From positions 1,075,501 through 1,139,500 of the forward strand of contig CAUEEP010000934.1 in the NCBI GenBank assembly GCA_958450365.1: a stretch of DNA of 64,000 bases. The letters are read 5' to 3'. Shown here in pieces: positions 1-13,100 of this stretch. Both the position numbers and the translations under genes were made by a program. Each line of letters starts with the position of its first letter. The stretch's first letter is position 1. Under the pieces are notes generated by a model, which was not told the DNA's origin, searched no databases, and saw only the letters and a program-made list of their open reading frames with translations. This DNA is from Mesorhabditis belari. Its lineage: Eukaryota > Nematoda > Chromadorea > Rhabditida > Rhabditidae.

Positions 1-230
1 TTGGCCAAGCCGTAACTAAAGTCAGAACAAGCTAGGCCCAGCTAGGCCAATCCTTAAGTAAAGCCAGCTCAAGCTAGACCAAGCTAGGCCAAACTAAAGT
101 AAGCCAAGACAAGCTAGGCCAAGCCTAAACTAAAGCCAGGCCAAGCTAGGCCAAGACTGAAGTAAAGCCAAGCTAAACCCTTCCAAAGCCAAGCCAGGTC
201 AAGCCAGCCAGGCCAAGCAAGATGTCCTTA
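1..230. repeat. Degenerate GCTAGGCCAA-type tandem repeat
   Basis: Irregular head-to-tail copies of an AAGCTAGGCCAAGCC-like unit fill the first 230 bases. No open frame or splice signal is visible. It lies just upstream of the first recognised exon of the DUF273 gene, so it is probably intronic. Confidence 0.7.
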
Positions 231-310
231 AAGTCATAAACTATCGTTTGCACACAGTATTTCATAATAACAGTCTATCAATAACATAATAATAACATTC
301 ATAATAACAG

Positions 311-3300
311 TTCATGTTCCGCCGGCATTGTGTTGTGCTTCAATTCCTACCCAACTATGACTATATTGTGTTCTTGGATGGAGACATGGCTGTGGTCAAT
401 CCGAAAAGGTTAAGCCATTTATAAGTGTAGAATTTGGTGTAGAACTCATCTAGAACTCAACCTCTATTTGGCTCATATACAGGAAGAAATAGATCAAATC
501 TTTTGTTCAGGCTTTTTTCTGTAAACTTTTAGTACACCAGATGGGGTGCGTTTGTGCTTGAGTATCTAAATCTAATCTGAATACGTATTTTCAGGCGTTT
601 CGAGGAGTACATCGACCCAACAGCCGACATCACATTCTATGAACGAATCGACAATTGGGAGTTCGCCGCTGGAAGCTATTTGGCGAAGAATTGCGAGTGG
701 ACAAAGGAGTTTTTAAAGTTGTATGTAGAAAGTTCAATATTAAACCAATTTATAAGCTAAAAGCTATTCAGTTAACTCGTAAATCTTTACAGATTTGCCG
801 ACTACGAGCAACAGATACCGAAGAGTTTTCATGGAACGGATAATGGAGCTTTGCATGTAGGTTTTAAACGATATTCACAATTGGCTGAGTCAAACGCTAT
901 GCGATCCATACCATTTGACGCAGAATTTAATGCTGATTCCCAATATCTCTCCCGTTTTTGCTAAATCACAATCTGTCAAGAGTTATAAGTGTCTAAAGTT
1001 TTGGTAGGACTCTGAAAATGTGATCATTTGGGTCTTAGTGGTCTCCTTGCGGACCCCATTCCATGCAGCCATAGCCGAGTGGTACAGCTCTCGTTTCCAA
1101 AGCGAGCAAGTTCGATCCCCACTTTGGATTGTTCTTTTGCTTTTTTCACAAGAGGTGCTGACTAGTGTTCTTTGTGCATGCACACAACTTTAGACGCTTA
1201 TAACCCTTGGCAGATTGCCATTTGCCAAAAACGGGATCGATATTCGGGATCAGGATAAAATTCTGCGTCGAATGGCGTAGGTCGCATAGCATTCGGCTCA
1301 GCCAATTGATCTTCCCCTTGTCAGTCTAATCGCTGAAATCTTATTTCCCAGATCTTCATCGCCGAGCTGATGTACCCAGATTTGCACGAGGATTTAAAGG
1401 TTTATGTGATCACTTGGTTGATTCGCTTGTTTTAGACAAACTATCGTATTCTGTAGATTGTAGAGCTTACTGTAGGATTACTGTAGGATTACTGTAGGCA
1501 GCTAGATTCTACAGTAATCCTTGCTCAAGCTGAATTTCAAAAACACTTCTCTAACTGAATATCTGATCTCAGACCTCTGATCTCTGATCTCTGATAGCTA
1601 ATCAAAACAGCGCCGTCTACAAACAGCGCCACAGCAAAAATAGCCCCTCCGCGGTTAAGTTTCTATATGTTTTTGATTCTTATTGAATGCAAAATAAAAT
1701 TATCTACATTTTGCATACTTTGGGGAACAGAATTAGTCTTGAGAAAAGCTCAGTTAAATAGTAGCCTCTTTTTAAACGTTTTTTTTTACATTTCCTCATC
1801 TCAGATTTGTTCTAAACGGCTCCAAAATAATCAGCAGATAGCTAATTTTTCTTCTACAGTGCGTTCCAAAAGTTTAGACGGTAGCGCAAAATGGGCGTTT
1901 CCGTAAAAAATGCAACTAAATTTTTTGTTATTTTTATCTACATTAATGTAGAATACCGAAAAACTTTTAGCTTGCTGGCTTTGATGAAAATAAAAAAAAT
2001 ATCGACTTTATCGAAAACCGGGTGTTCCAAAAGTTTAGACGGTTTGGAATTTTATCTTTAAAAATTAATTTTTTTCAATACTTTTGGTTCTTTTTCTATA
2101 CTGAACTTGTGCGTAATGATCTATTTTACAGGAAATGGGCAAGAAGGGAAAGATTTCCGCTCTCGACATTTCACAGATTGAGGCTTACCGTAACACCGGC
2201 TGGACCTTCAACAAAATTGCGGAGAAACTTAATCGTTCTGAGCCAGGAGTTCGAAAAGCATTTGGAAGGATGAACAACAAATGTCCCAATAAGAAAATGG
2301 GTAGACCCCCAAGTTATCTGAAAGAGATCGACGACGTTTGTCAAATGCTGCTTCGAATTCGCCAAAGACAGCGAAGGAGTTAGCCGCTGAGGGTGGGCTC
2401 AACGTTTCAAAACAAACGATTCTGCGAAGTTTGGAAGAAAATCCTAATCTGCAAAGAATGAAGATGATGCCAGCTCCAAAATTAAAGGATATTCACAAAA
2501 CAGCACGCTTAGACTTCGCTCAACGTGAAATGAATCGAGATTGGACAAAAGTGAGATTTACAACTCTGATTATCTAAACAAAATGAAACTTTAGATCATC
2601 TTCAGCGATGAGAAGAAGTGGTGCCTTGACGGACCAGACGGTTATCTGCATTACTGGAGAGATTTACGAAAAGAACCAAAGTATTTTTCAAAGCGCAATT
2701 TTGGCGGAGGATCCCTGATGTGCTGGGGAGCTTTTTGTGCACATGGGACCCTTGAGATTTGCTTCACCTCAATGAGAATGGATAGTATCGAATATCAACA
2801 AGTTTTATCCCAATCTCTGATTCCATTTCTAACACAAAATCAAGGAAATTCTTTTGTTTTTATGCATGATGGGGCTTCCATTTATCGAAGCGCTTCGACC
2901 ACCAGCTACCTTCAACAACAAAATGTCCCCGTGTTACCGTGGATCGCATGTTCTCCTGACTGTAACCCCATCGAGAACATTTGGGGATATCTTGTACGAA
3001 AGGTTTACAAAACCGGACAACAATACACAACGATCGACTCTTTGAAAGCGGCAATTATTAGAGAATGGGGTCAAATTCCCTCCACGCTGATTCAATCGCT
3101 TATCCAAAGTATGCCGAAAAGAATCTTTCAGTTAATTCGCCGCGGAGGCAACGTTATTGATTTTTAAGGTACTTTAAAGCACTTTTGTTAAGTTTTCTTT
3201 ACTGTTTTTTTTCCGTTACAATAAATCCGTCTAAACTTTTGGAACACCCGGTTTTCGATAAAGTCAATATTTTTTTATTTTCATCAAAGCCAGCAAGCTA

Positions 3301-5228
3301 AAAGTTTTTCGGTATTCTACATTAATGTAGATAAAAATAACAAAAAATTTAGTTGCATTTTTTACGGAAACGCCCATTTTGCGCCACCGTCTAAACTTTT
3401 GGAACGCACTGTACATTCAAGAAACAGAAATAAACTAAACCGAAAGCGCATTATTTTGACTGGCGCTGTTTTTGATCAGCTCTTTGGTGTCACCCGAATT
3501 CTAAACACTTTGTTAAAAATCTTTTAGAAATATTTTTTTGCTAATTTTAACTCAGACTTGTTGGTCGGTTTATCGTCAATCAAAAAACTACGACACTCTA
3601 TTCACCTATGAAGCCTGTGTGCGCAATGTGATGGGATTCCGGAGGAAAATCGAGAATATCAAAATTATGGAAAAGGTAGGGTAAATCTATGAAGCTTTTA
3701 ATATGCAAATACGATAATCTTTCAAATTTCATTCGGTTTTATAGAGTTGGTTTCAAATTAGCATTTTCAGGGCACTTCTTGGGTTCGGGATATATGGTTG
3801 ACGGATTCTCGATGGTGTCTAGAGAAAGATTTCATGCTACACGCTCTTCAGCAACAACGACGAATCGGTTTTCAGGAGAAAATACTCGATCGTGCAAAGT
3901 CAGTGTTCAGTACAAACTACCGTATTTTCTCTAATAGTAGTGCACCCCGGCGAGCCGAGTCGGTGACTATTTTACGGTTTCCAAGGTTTTCACAGATGCT
4001 CAACACTCTAATCCCCCACTAGATCTCATCGTCAGCTACATTTTCCGACCCCACATCGATAGGTTCTCATAAGCGGTTCTCAAGATTTCGATGAATTTAG
4101 GCGACGCTCAGGGTTCACTACTATTAGAGAAAATATTTGTAAAAGATTTGAAACAAAAATAATGGCATTTTGATATATCGGAAAAAAACTAAAAAGTGTT
4201 GAGTCCAAATTGCCGCGTTCAAAGGCGCTTTATAAAGTGCGCAAACGCTTTAAATGCAAATTTTCACAAGAAAGTCTTGTGTTTTACTTTCAGAGATTTC
4301 TTTCTTTTAAATTTTTAAAATTTTTTGAGTTTGTTGAGCTATGAATAATATAGGATGGCGCAAAAGTTCTTGCACTGTTTTTGGGTGATTTTTGGGTGGT
4401 TTTAGAAGTCAGCCAATTAATAATTATCAAAACTAACATTGAATTTAGAGAATGTAAGGATATTTAAGGATTTTTATTCGATAAAAGTTTACACAATAAA
4501 AATTGAAAGCTAAATGATTTTTGATGAGGATCTTTCAACTTTCAGAAAGGGGGAGAGAGGAGAAAGTAGGACAAAAACTGTCACTATAAATACAGTGACA
4601 GAAGGGTAGAAAACGTTTTCTAATGGGGCAGAAATTCAAATCCATTCAAACCCTATCCCAATTCTTTTTAGTATGGGCGCTCGTCACCTTTACTACTATG
4701 ATCCATTCGAGAAAAATGTTGATTGGACAAAATGTGAAAAAGAGGACTTCAAATGGCCGCTAGATGAGAGATTGATTGTAAGTTTTATACAAGAACAATC
4801 ACCGACGTCTAAAGGTTTAAACGCACTCTATCTGCTACAGAAAGCTTCCGCATTCCGGAAGCGCACCGATGAGTTCCCCCCTTTCTCCATCACCATCACT
4901 TCTTCCTTTCACTTCTCTAGATCTTTTGTTAACGTTCCTACTTTCTTGAGTCATTCTTATCTGATCTGATATTGATCTTGTTCTTTTCTGAGCTTTAAAA
5001 TTTAATCTATTAGCTTGCTGTGGCAGATGGAATCCGTTTAAACGTCACCACAATGAATGACTGTTTGTTCTTTGTGCTTTGTAATTTAAACGCATCCTTT
5101 CTCGTGCACTTTTCATTTTACAGGTTCCCGCCTCGACAATCACGGAAATAATTGAGAAAATAAAACGGGAACGCGAGAAGAAACGCTGGAAATTCAGTGG
5201 ATACGTAGAGAAATTTATCAAAGCTTAG
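311..5228 (+). CDS. DUF273 nucleotide-diphospho-sugar transferase-like protein, 5'-partial, 8 exons
   Basis: Exons are 311-408, 595-720, 793-856, 1352-1399, 3556-3675, 3771-3898, 4672-4777 and 5124-5228 (stop TAG). All junctions are GT-AG and all phases agree, giving 264 residues. Exon 1 encodes RRHCVVLQFL and FLDGDMAVVNPKR; its DGD is the expected DxD metal and sugar-nucleotide site of GT-A glycosyltransferases. Later landmarks are NWEFAAGSYLAKNCEW, HGTDNGALH, LFTYEACVRNVMG and GTSWVRDIWLTDSRW. Order and spacing match the nematode-expanded DUF273 family (PF03314), assigned from memory. Its substrate is not known to me. Family proteins usually have more sequence before the RRHC block, so the N-terminal exons should lie left of the window; the ATG at 314 is probably internal. 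The exon 4-5 intron carries a Tc3-like transposon, the exon 3-4 intron a foldback element, and a MITE lies 20 bp after exon 6. The exon 6 donor (GTCAGT after 3898) was chosen because it alone keeps the frame. Confidence 0.85.
879..1307. repeat. Foldback element with a tRNA-like loop, in a DUF273 intron
   Basis: The ends are inverted copies: AATTGGCTGAGTCAAACGCT at 879 and its near complement ending at 1307. The complementarity continues inward through CATTTGACGCAGAAT and AGTTATAAGTGTCTAAAG. The unpaired centre (about 1040-1150) holds a tRNA-like sequence. A related element, also with a tRNA-like centre, lies at 24310-24815. No transposase is encoded. Confidence 0.75.
1065..1128 (+). tRNA. tRNA-like pseudogene, anticodon loop resembles Trp(CCA)
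   Basis: A box A-like TAGCCGAGTGG and box B-like GTTCGATCC are properly spaced. The anticodon arm folds as CTCGT/GCGAG around TTCCAAA, with CCA at the anticodon position after T33. The T stem and acceptor stem do not pair, so it is a pseudogene. It is the loop of the foldback element 879-1307. Confidence 0.45.
1857..3411 (+). mobile_element. Tc3-like Tc1/mariner DNA transposon, nearly complete, 1555 bp
   Basis: Inverted terminal repeats of 186 bp (1857-2042) and 185 bp (3227-3411) flank a single transposase gene, with TA target duplications at 1855-1856 and 3412-3413. Each repeat holds the motif GTTCCAAAAGTTTAGACGG twice, at its outer and inner end. This recalls the two transposase-binding sites per end known in Tc3. 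An AATAAA lies just before the right repeat (about 3220). The repeats are nearly identical, which suggests recent insertion. It sits in sense orientation in the intron between exons 4 and 5 of the DUF273 gene. Confidence 0.92.
2135..3167 (+). pseudogene. Tc3-like DD34E transposase, one frameshift, one short intron
   Basis: The reading starts at ATG 2135 with a helix-turn-helix region (ISALDISQIEAYRNTG, then EKLNRSEPGVRKAFGRM). It continues in another frame from about 2338 (AASNSPKTAKELAAE), so a 1-bp loss or 2-bp gain near 2335-2350 breaks the frame. A 44-bp intron, 2551-2594, joins DWTK to IIFSDEKKW in phase. The catalytic residues are D in FSDEKKW, D in FMHDGAS and E in NPIENIWG, with 34 residues between the second D and the E (DD34E). 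Tc3 hallmarks such as RDLRKEP and RNFGGGSLM are present. The reading ends at 3167. Apart from the frameshift it looks full length, so it is either a young inactive copy or a sequencing error. Confidence 0.88.
3918..4137. mobile_element. MITE with TACCGTATTTTCTCTAATAGTAGTGCA ends
   Basis: The left end CCGTATTTTCTCTAATAGTA is repeated inverted at the right end (TACTATTAGAGAAAAT). The interior has no coding potential. It inserted about 20 bp after the exon 6 donor of the DUF273 gene. Other copies lie at 23716-23819 (short) and 49294-49509. Confidence 0.8.
4138..5123. other. DUF273 intronic sequence, no other gene seen
   Basis: AT-rich sequence around exon 7 (4672-4777). The intron 4778-5123 contains fragments of the widespread GTAAACGCA...GTGCAC repeat (about 4810-4870 and 5040-5115), again as inverted halves. 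I see nothing else. Confidence 0.5.
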
Positions 5229-5527
5229 AAACTGGAAGATTTTATTCGATCTGCAAGAACTTTAAGACTTAATAGAGCAAATTTTAAGCTTAAAATGACT
5301 GTCTCTTTCTTGATTTATTATTTTTACATTAAACTGTACTTTCAATTTCATTTTGAAATCATTTTTTTCATGTTTTTTTCGATAAAATCGGGTAATCAAA
5401 AGCTTTATTTTTTTTTTGAGAAAATTTTCATTTATTTTTTGATAAATTATATGTAAATTTTTCTCGTAACACTTTATTTTTCAAAAAAAAATAATTAAAA
5501 ATCAAATAGAAATCTGTGTTTAAAAAT

Positions 5528-6700
5528 GGTTCACCTGGGAGTAGGACAAATGCGACCTTTTTTGCGCACCCGGACGTTTGCGCACCTTTTTTCGCGTTTT
5601 AAAAAAGCTCTAAAAAGCATATTGGAATCATATTGGAACCATATTGGAACCGAATCTGAACCATATTGGAACCATATTGGAACCGTATCTGAATCATATT
5701 GGAACCGAATCTGAACCATATTGGAACCGAATCTGAACCATATTGGAACCGTATCTGAACCATATTGGACCCATATTGGAACCATATTGGAACCATATTG
5801 AAACCATATTGGAACCATATTGGAACCAAATTGGAACCATATTAGAACCATATTAGAACCATATTGGAACCATATTGGAACCATATTGGAACCACATTGG
5901 AACCACATTGGAACCGTATCCGAACCGTGTCCGAACCATATTGGAACCGAATCTGAACCATATTGGAACCATATTGACCGACCGACCGTGTCCGAACCAT
6001 ATTGGAACCATATTGGAACCATATTGGAACCATATTGGAACCGTATCCGAACCGTGTCCGAACCATATTGGAACCATATTGGAACCACATTGGAACCACA
6101 TTGGAACCGTATCCGAACCGTGTCCGAACCATATTGGAACCGAATCTGAACCATATTGGAACCATATTGGAACCGTATCTGAACCATATTGGAACCATAT
6201 TGAAACCATATTGGAACCATATTGAAACCATATTGGAACCATATTGGAACCAAATTGGAACCATATTGGAACCATATCAGAACCATATTCGAACCATATT
6301 GGAACCATATTGGAACCATATTGGAACCATATTGAAACCGTATTGAAACCGTATCTGAAACATATTGGACCCATATTGGAACCATATTGACCATATCAGA
6401 GCTTGTGGAAGCGAACGGACGGAGTTATCCAAAGAGAAAAATCAACCATTTTCTGTAATTTTACCTAGCCGTTTTGTCTTTCAAATTGGTTCCACAAGCT
6501 CTGATATGCCAAAATTTCGATTCTACGCCCTAAAATTACCTAGAAAAACAACTCTTGGAATAGAAATTGGTTAATATTTGCTTTTAGAGCTTTTTTAAAA
6601 CGTGAAAAAAGGGGCGCTAATGGGCTAAGTGCGGAAAAAAGGGTGCGCAAATGTCCGGGTGCGCAAAAAAAAGGTCGCATTTGTGCCACTCCCGTTCACC
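5528..6700. mobile_element. Foldback element enclosing a minisatellite
   Basis: Inverted ends of about 90 bp (GGACAAATGCGACC, TTGCGCACCCGGAC, TTTTAAAAAAGCTCTAAAA) flank an 11-bp minisatellite. It lies between the convergent DUF273 and zinc-finger genes. The outermost motif GGACAAATGCG also ends the element at 43759-44277, so the two may share a mobilising transposase. No transposase is encoded here. Confidence 0.75.
5614..6396. repeat. 11-bp minisatellite AACCRTATTGG
   Basis: About 70 near-perfect copies of AACCATATTGG, with AACCGTATCTG, AACCGTATCCG and AACCACATTGG variants in higher-order groups. Eleven bp is not a multiple of three, so several long overlapping ORFs on both strands (for example 5531-6394 minus) arise by chance. 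They are not genes. Confidence 0.95.
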
Positions 6701-7161
6701 TAAACCAAACGAAGTTTAAAAATCATTAAAAAAGTTTAAAAATCATTAAATAAGTTTAAAAATCATGAAATAAATTTAAAAATCATTAAATAAGTTTCAA
6801 AATCACAGAAAAACAATGAAAAAAAATTGAATTTTGACTTAATTTCTGAAAATTTTCCGTAAAATAACCGTTTATCTGGGAAAAACTACCAGTTTTTATA
6901 ATGGGAATCGTTTTTTTTAACGTAAAATATCGCAAAAATCAATAGATTTTGGTATTTTTAAGAGAAAACTTGATAAATCGACTATTTTTTGACAAAAATT
7001 GACTATTTCTTGGTTTAGTCAGAGCTTTTTTACATTATAGTAATCAAAAATTAAACAAGTTCTTAAAGATATGTGAAAAAGAAAGGTTTAGAATGGTGAA
7101 AATGAATAAAAGCATAGGAAAATCGATTGAATTTTGCCGGAAAATCGGAAACGCGAAAAAT
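6701..7161. other. Intergenic AT-rich spacer between convergent genes
   Basis: It holds a short tandem repeat of GTTTAAAAATCATTAAATAA (about 6713-6805) followed by AT-rich sequence with no recognisable gene. It would contain the 3' UTR of the minus-strand zinc-finger gene. Confidence 0.5.
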
Positions 7162-10100
7162 TTAGCGAAACTTTTTCCTCTTCTCCTCCGAATCGACAAT
7201 GACAATCCCTTTCTTGATCTCTTTTTCAACGAATTCGCTCATTTCTTCGTCGAACTCGTCCTCTTCTTCTAAGTCATCGGAGAAATCGTCAAACTCATCA
7301 TCATCGTCTTGCATATCGATAATCACATCGTCCTCAATCTCATCCAATTCTGGCATCTCTCCCAACTCTTCACCCGTCTGGAATTCAATTTTTCTTCAAC
7401 TTTTCAACTTTTGCCCAAAATCTGACTGATTAGCTAAAGTCTGACTCTTTTTTGTCTTCTTTTTGTCTTTTTTTTTAGTTTTTGACACTTCATCGTCTTG
7501 TTTAAAGGTTTTACTTGAAATTTAAAAAGCGAGCAGTCCTTGATCCGAATTTGAATCAATGGCCAACTTTTAATCGCCTATAACTTTGCCTAGAGCTAAT
7601 ATTACTCTTAACTTTTGAAATCATTGTATAGAAGATATTTCAGGCTTTTGAATGATATTAAATAGAGCTTGATTGGATTTTCCATTCTCATAAAAACTAA
7701 GAAATACTGCGTTCGAGTCGAATCGGCCTTGTTTGCCGGAGTTGGCTTGAATTTCTTTGGACTGGATTACCCAATCCAGATCTATTTGATATCATTTGAA
7801 AGCCTAAAATCTCCTCTGTACAATGATATCAAAAATTAAGAATAACATTATCTTTAGACAAAGTTATAGGCCTTTAAAGTATGAGAATCCGTTCAAAATA
7901 CCCGGATTTTTTAATCTAAAAATATCGGATTTGATTCTCTGCTGCAGGTCACCAAAACCAGCTTTGTTTGCTATCATTTAAAAGCCTGAAATCTCCTCTG
8001 TACAATGATATTAAAAGTTAAGAATAATATTATCTCTAGGCAAAGTTATAGATCTTCAAAGTGCAACGATTCCTTCAAAATGCTCGTTCATTAGATTGAG
8101 CTTTTTATTTTGTACTTCGTGTTCAATTTTATCTCTTTTTTATTCACTCAATTCAATTCTAAACTTGTTTTATATAGAATTTAATATAAAAGATATCCTT
8201 TTTAAGTCTTAAAACTACCGTACCTCAGCCCTGTCTCTAGCTCGTTCCGTTCTAAAGCGAGCTCTTGAGGCAGACGGTCCTGCAGCGTCTCCATCAGAAA
8301 GTGTTCTGAAAATCATTTAATTTTATACCATAATAGCTACCTTAACTAGTTATTGTAATGTTTAAGTCAAAGAAGTCATGCATGAACAAAAAAAGAAAGT
8401 GTTTCACGACACGCGCCTCACTAAACTCACTCCTTTTCACGGCGCTCTCGCTCGGCCTCCTTTTCAGCTCTACAAAAGCAATAATTTTCTATAATTCTTT
8501 ACAAAATCTCTACAAAAGTCTATATTTACTGTAGATATTTGATTTTCTTCATTTCTTGAAGCTTTTACCTCCTGGCATCCCGTTGTTTCTGGAAAATACT
8601 TTTTCCGGCTTTAGCTTGATGCCGAGTGGACATGTGCCGCGTGAGAACGTCGCGCCGACGCTGAAATTCGTGTCCAGGTTATGATAAATTTAATATGATA
8701 AACTTATACTTAAAACTGCTATTATTATCATTAGTTATTGAATTCCGTTCGTTATAAATCTCCCAGCAGAAACCCGCTTAACAACGGATTTTTCTGCCTA
8801 ACTGTTTGTCCCCGTGACGCAGTCAGCAGCACACTTGTCTACAGCCCAGACGATCCGGGTTCAACCCCCCTAGTGCCCACTTTTTAATTTTAAATGACAC
8901 AACTATATTAGATTTTAAGATTTGTTAAAAAATTTCAGCTTTCTTGGCCCAAAGACGGCTGAGAAAAAGGTTTTTCGCCACGTGTACCGCGACTCTCAAC
9001 TTTGTAAGGTCATATAAAGTTTCTAGAAGCACCAATCACTTAGAAAATGAGCTTGGCTACAGGAGAAATACTCAAAAATCATCTCCAGAAATTTCATACA
9101 AATTCATTGATTTCTCGCTGAGCTAGACCATCAGAAGTGAGTCGCTAGCATTCGCGGTCATCCTGTATATCTGTACCGGTAACTTACCGTAAATACTGTA
9201 ATAGTACCCCACCCCCTCGTACAGTCGCGTAGTCGCAAAAGTTTTTTAGTATTTCATTTTTTTCAAAGAGCCCGTACTTTCAAAAAATGCGCGCTTAGGT
9301 ATCAAAAAATAGCCCTGAATTTCGGGCTATTTTTTGATACCTAAGCGCGCATTGTAGCATAAACCAGTGTCGAGAAAAACTCGTTCAAAGCTAGACTACG
9401 CAACACTTCGCACCGTCATTATGGGGGTGAGGTACTATTACAGTATTTACGGTAGTACAGTTGTTAGAGATGACTCTGATGGGCGCAAGAGTTCTTCAAA
9501 TTTGTTATGCTTTAGCAAATAATCTTCTCGATGCGTAGAAAGCATCGAATTATAGGATTATTTAAATGCAAATTTAAATAGAATTTGTAAATTCCGTGTT
9601 CTAGGCTTTATTTCACGTTCTTCTTGAGACTTTTACCCAAAATCCAATCCAATATAGAAATTAGATTCGTTAGTAGAAAGGAGAAACATAACCGTAATTT
9701 CCCAATTTCCCTAGGAAACAAATTTCTCAACTCACCGCCGCATATGGGCAAATCGTGCACTGGTAGGGCTTCTCGTCGGTGTGAGTTCGGCGATGTGTGC
9801 GCAAGTGATCGGACCTAGGAAAAGCACTTATAATGCTGTATATATAGCACTTATAATTCAGTGTTCTGTCTTTTACCTACCGTAATCCATTAAATACCTA
9901 CCATAATCCATTTCTATTGTAACTCTTTTCTACCGTACTCATTTTTATGCTAAAGAGGTAAAAAAGTAACTTTGCCAGTGGCAATAATGGCTAGACAGTG
10001 GAGGGGCAAAAGGGTAGAAAAGGTCTTTTTTTGGAGAGGCTCCGATGACCTAGTAGTGTATTGGTTAAATGTTCTGGCTCTGGCACGAGGGGTCCCACAA

Positions 10101-13100
10101 CCATCGTGGGTTCGACTCCGGCTTCGGCTTTTCAACCCATTTTCTATCGTAGCTTTTTGTCATAGCTCTTTCTACCGTAATCTTTTTTCTATTGGGGCTA
10201 TTTTCTACCGTAATCCATTTTCTATTGTAGCTCTTTCTACCATAATCTATTCTCTATCTTAGCTCTTTCTACCGTAATCTATTCTCTATCATAGCTCTTT
10301 CTACCATAATCTATTCTCTGTCATAGCTCTTTCTACCGTAATCTATTCTCTATCGTAGCTCTTTCTACCGTAATCCATTTTCTATCATAGCTCTTTCTAC
10401 CGTAATCTATTCTCTATCATAGCTCTTTCTACCATAATCCATTTTCTCTTCTTCGCTAACTTTGACTAACTGTCTATTGTACATTGTGTGCATTACCTCG
10501 AAAACCAGCGCCCACACGAGTCACAACCGAACGGTTTCTCGCCAGTGTGCCTTCGGAGATGTCTAAAGTTTAGAATTTTAGAATTTTAAACTAAATCAAC
10601 AATCTTCCAGCCATTTTCAAGGTTTTTATTAATTTCTGACCCCCCAGAGAAAATTTTGGCAAATTTCAAAGTTCTCAAAAATTTCTCTGCTCTCATCGCT
10701 GTATCAGAATTTTTGGTGAGAGTCACGAGAATGACTTGGGAATTGGTTTTTTTCTATTTTCTGATAAATCTTATCAGTCTTCTGGAAGGGATGGGGGCGT
10801 GGGAGTTTTCAGAGTTGCGAGATACGTGTAAACCCACTCAATCACCCACTCAATTTTAGAGTCACGAGGTGGGTCAAACTAGAGAAAAAAAGAGTACTTT
10901 CCAGACAAAACTGTCAACTCAAATCGCTTTCTTCGCTCAGTTTAGCTACTTTTTAAGTAAAAAAAATGGTTTAACAAGGATTTTTAGCAAAAATACAACC
11001 AAATCTTTGTGTAAAAAGGATCCGGCAAAAATTGATTCCAAAAATTTAGGCATAATTACGCAAAAAACGGCGAAATTGGCTGCATCCGCTTTCCAAAAGA
11101 GAAGCGCTTTATACCAAAACGGTTTCCCAGGTCGTGAGCGATTACGCTGGCGCACAAAGAACATCTTCTTTAACTCTTTTACACAAAGATTTCTCTTTTG
11201 TAGATGGTTGATATTCAGCTGGGAATTGGTACTCGGGGGTTTTCAGGGCCGGTGAATCGATTAGAAATATTCATTTTATTCAATGCCTTTATCTTTCTCG
11301 AGAAACGCCTACCTTGAGAGAATATCAGGCCTTCTGAAGTCTTTCTTGCAAAAGTTGCACCAGTATTGTTTGTTTGGGTCATCGTCATCGATTCCTGGAA
11401 AGATTTTTGATATATAAAGACGAGGATATAAAGATGAATATCAAAAAGTCAAACAGTATTTTGAAAATTTTCAAAAACAAACCATTCAATGATGAAAGCG
11501 ATGGCGATTTCTGTTGATCGCTGTTGAAAGAAAGCGGGCTTTTTGAAGCCTCGGAAACGGATGGAATTGAGGGAATTGATGGGGAAACCTCTGAAATATT
11601 GATATTGAAATATGAAAAGATTGGTGTAGCTACGGATTACGGTAGATTACTGTAGCTACCGTAATCAGTAGCCACAGTATTCTTTTTATAGAAAAATGGA
11701 GAAATTTAGCCATTCCGGATTTCTGATCGCTTGGGTTTTAACGGCTTTTTGCGGCCCACACCCAACTGCTTCAGTGGCTCAGTGGCTAGCGCTCTCATCT
11801 CTCGCTCAAACGATCGGGGTTCAAACCCTTCCTCGACAGCAATCTTTTTAGAGAAAATTAACAAAATTAAGCCAAACCCCGATTTCTGACTGCTTGCCTC
11901 TTAACGGGTTTTTACCCGGAAGCCCGGACGGCTTCCGTGTCTCAGTGGCTAGCGCCCTCGCCCCTCACTCAGAGGATCAGGGTTCAACCCCTGCCTCGAC
12001 AATTTTCTTTTCATTTTTCGTTTTTTAAAACAATTAATCAATAAAATAAGCTACAATAGTCAAGTTTTTGATTACAGTGCTGTTCAGAATTCAACTGAAA
12101 CGATCAAGGAGGAAAAATGGCCTAAAAATAGACAAAGTTTAGGTTTTCATTAGGATAACGGCAGCTAAAAGGCCTAAAAAGCGCCAGAAAAGATGCGTTT
12201 ACAAATTTAAACATAAAGTATCGCTCGCTTACGTAGAAAAGCCGTATTTGGTGAGGTAGTGGTGAGTGGAGAAGAAAGTGATGGCGAAAGAAGAGAACGA
12301 CGAGGAGCAGCTGCGTACAGAGAGCCCCAGAGAGACTGAAAGTTTTGGATTTGAAAAGAGATTTCTGAAAGGCAATCAAACTACTTTACTAAACTTCATA
12401 AAACATCAAACTTGAATTATTCTTGAGTAGCTTTGATACTTAGCAGCAATTTGAAGTGCACTAACCGACGCTTGTCCAGCGGCAGCAACAACTTGAGCGG
12501 CTTGTGCTTGCTGGGCTTGCTGGGCTTGCTGGGCTTGCTGAACAGCTTGCTGAGCAGCCAGAAAACTTTCTGGAGTCACATTTAGATTGCTTAAACGGGG
12601 AGACACCGGCAGTGACTCGCTTCGACCGACGATCAACTAAAAGTTGACTTTGAACTTTGTTCATCAATTCTTTCATCAATTCTTCATACTACTTAGCTCT
12701 AGATTTATGTTTCTCTTATTTTAAACGAAACTATGAAATGGAATAAAAATCCTGAAAAAAGACTTTCTGGACCTTCCTGACCAGCCAGGACCAGCCAGGA
12801 CATCCGCCATCCCACTTTGACCTTGAATTTCTTGCCGCACAATTGTCCAATTGAAACAATTTTAGTATCAATCGACAGAAAAAGACTTGACGAGTTTAAT
12901 GACACCAAAATTGTTTCAATCGGACAATTTGAGACCAAGAAATTTGAGGTTAAAGTTGGATGGTCACCTATTCCGGATTTCAAATTTCAAGTCAAATCTA
13001 GTTCCAAATGGCAAGCCGAATCATGTATGGGATCCGGCACAGACCAAGAACATCCAGCTCAATCACTTCTTGCTCAATTTTAGAGCCCTGAACTAAAGCC

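Noticed and set aside
5531..6394. Long minus-strand ORF (287 codons) and several overlapping ORFs
   Set aside because: Produced by the 11-bp minisatellite; all frames on both strands are open in the same way.
7421..7510. Lys-rich minus-strand stretch as an additional zinc-finger exon
   Set aside because: The reading is plausible but no phase-compatible strong donor and acceptor pair could be found; left as a remark.
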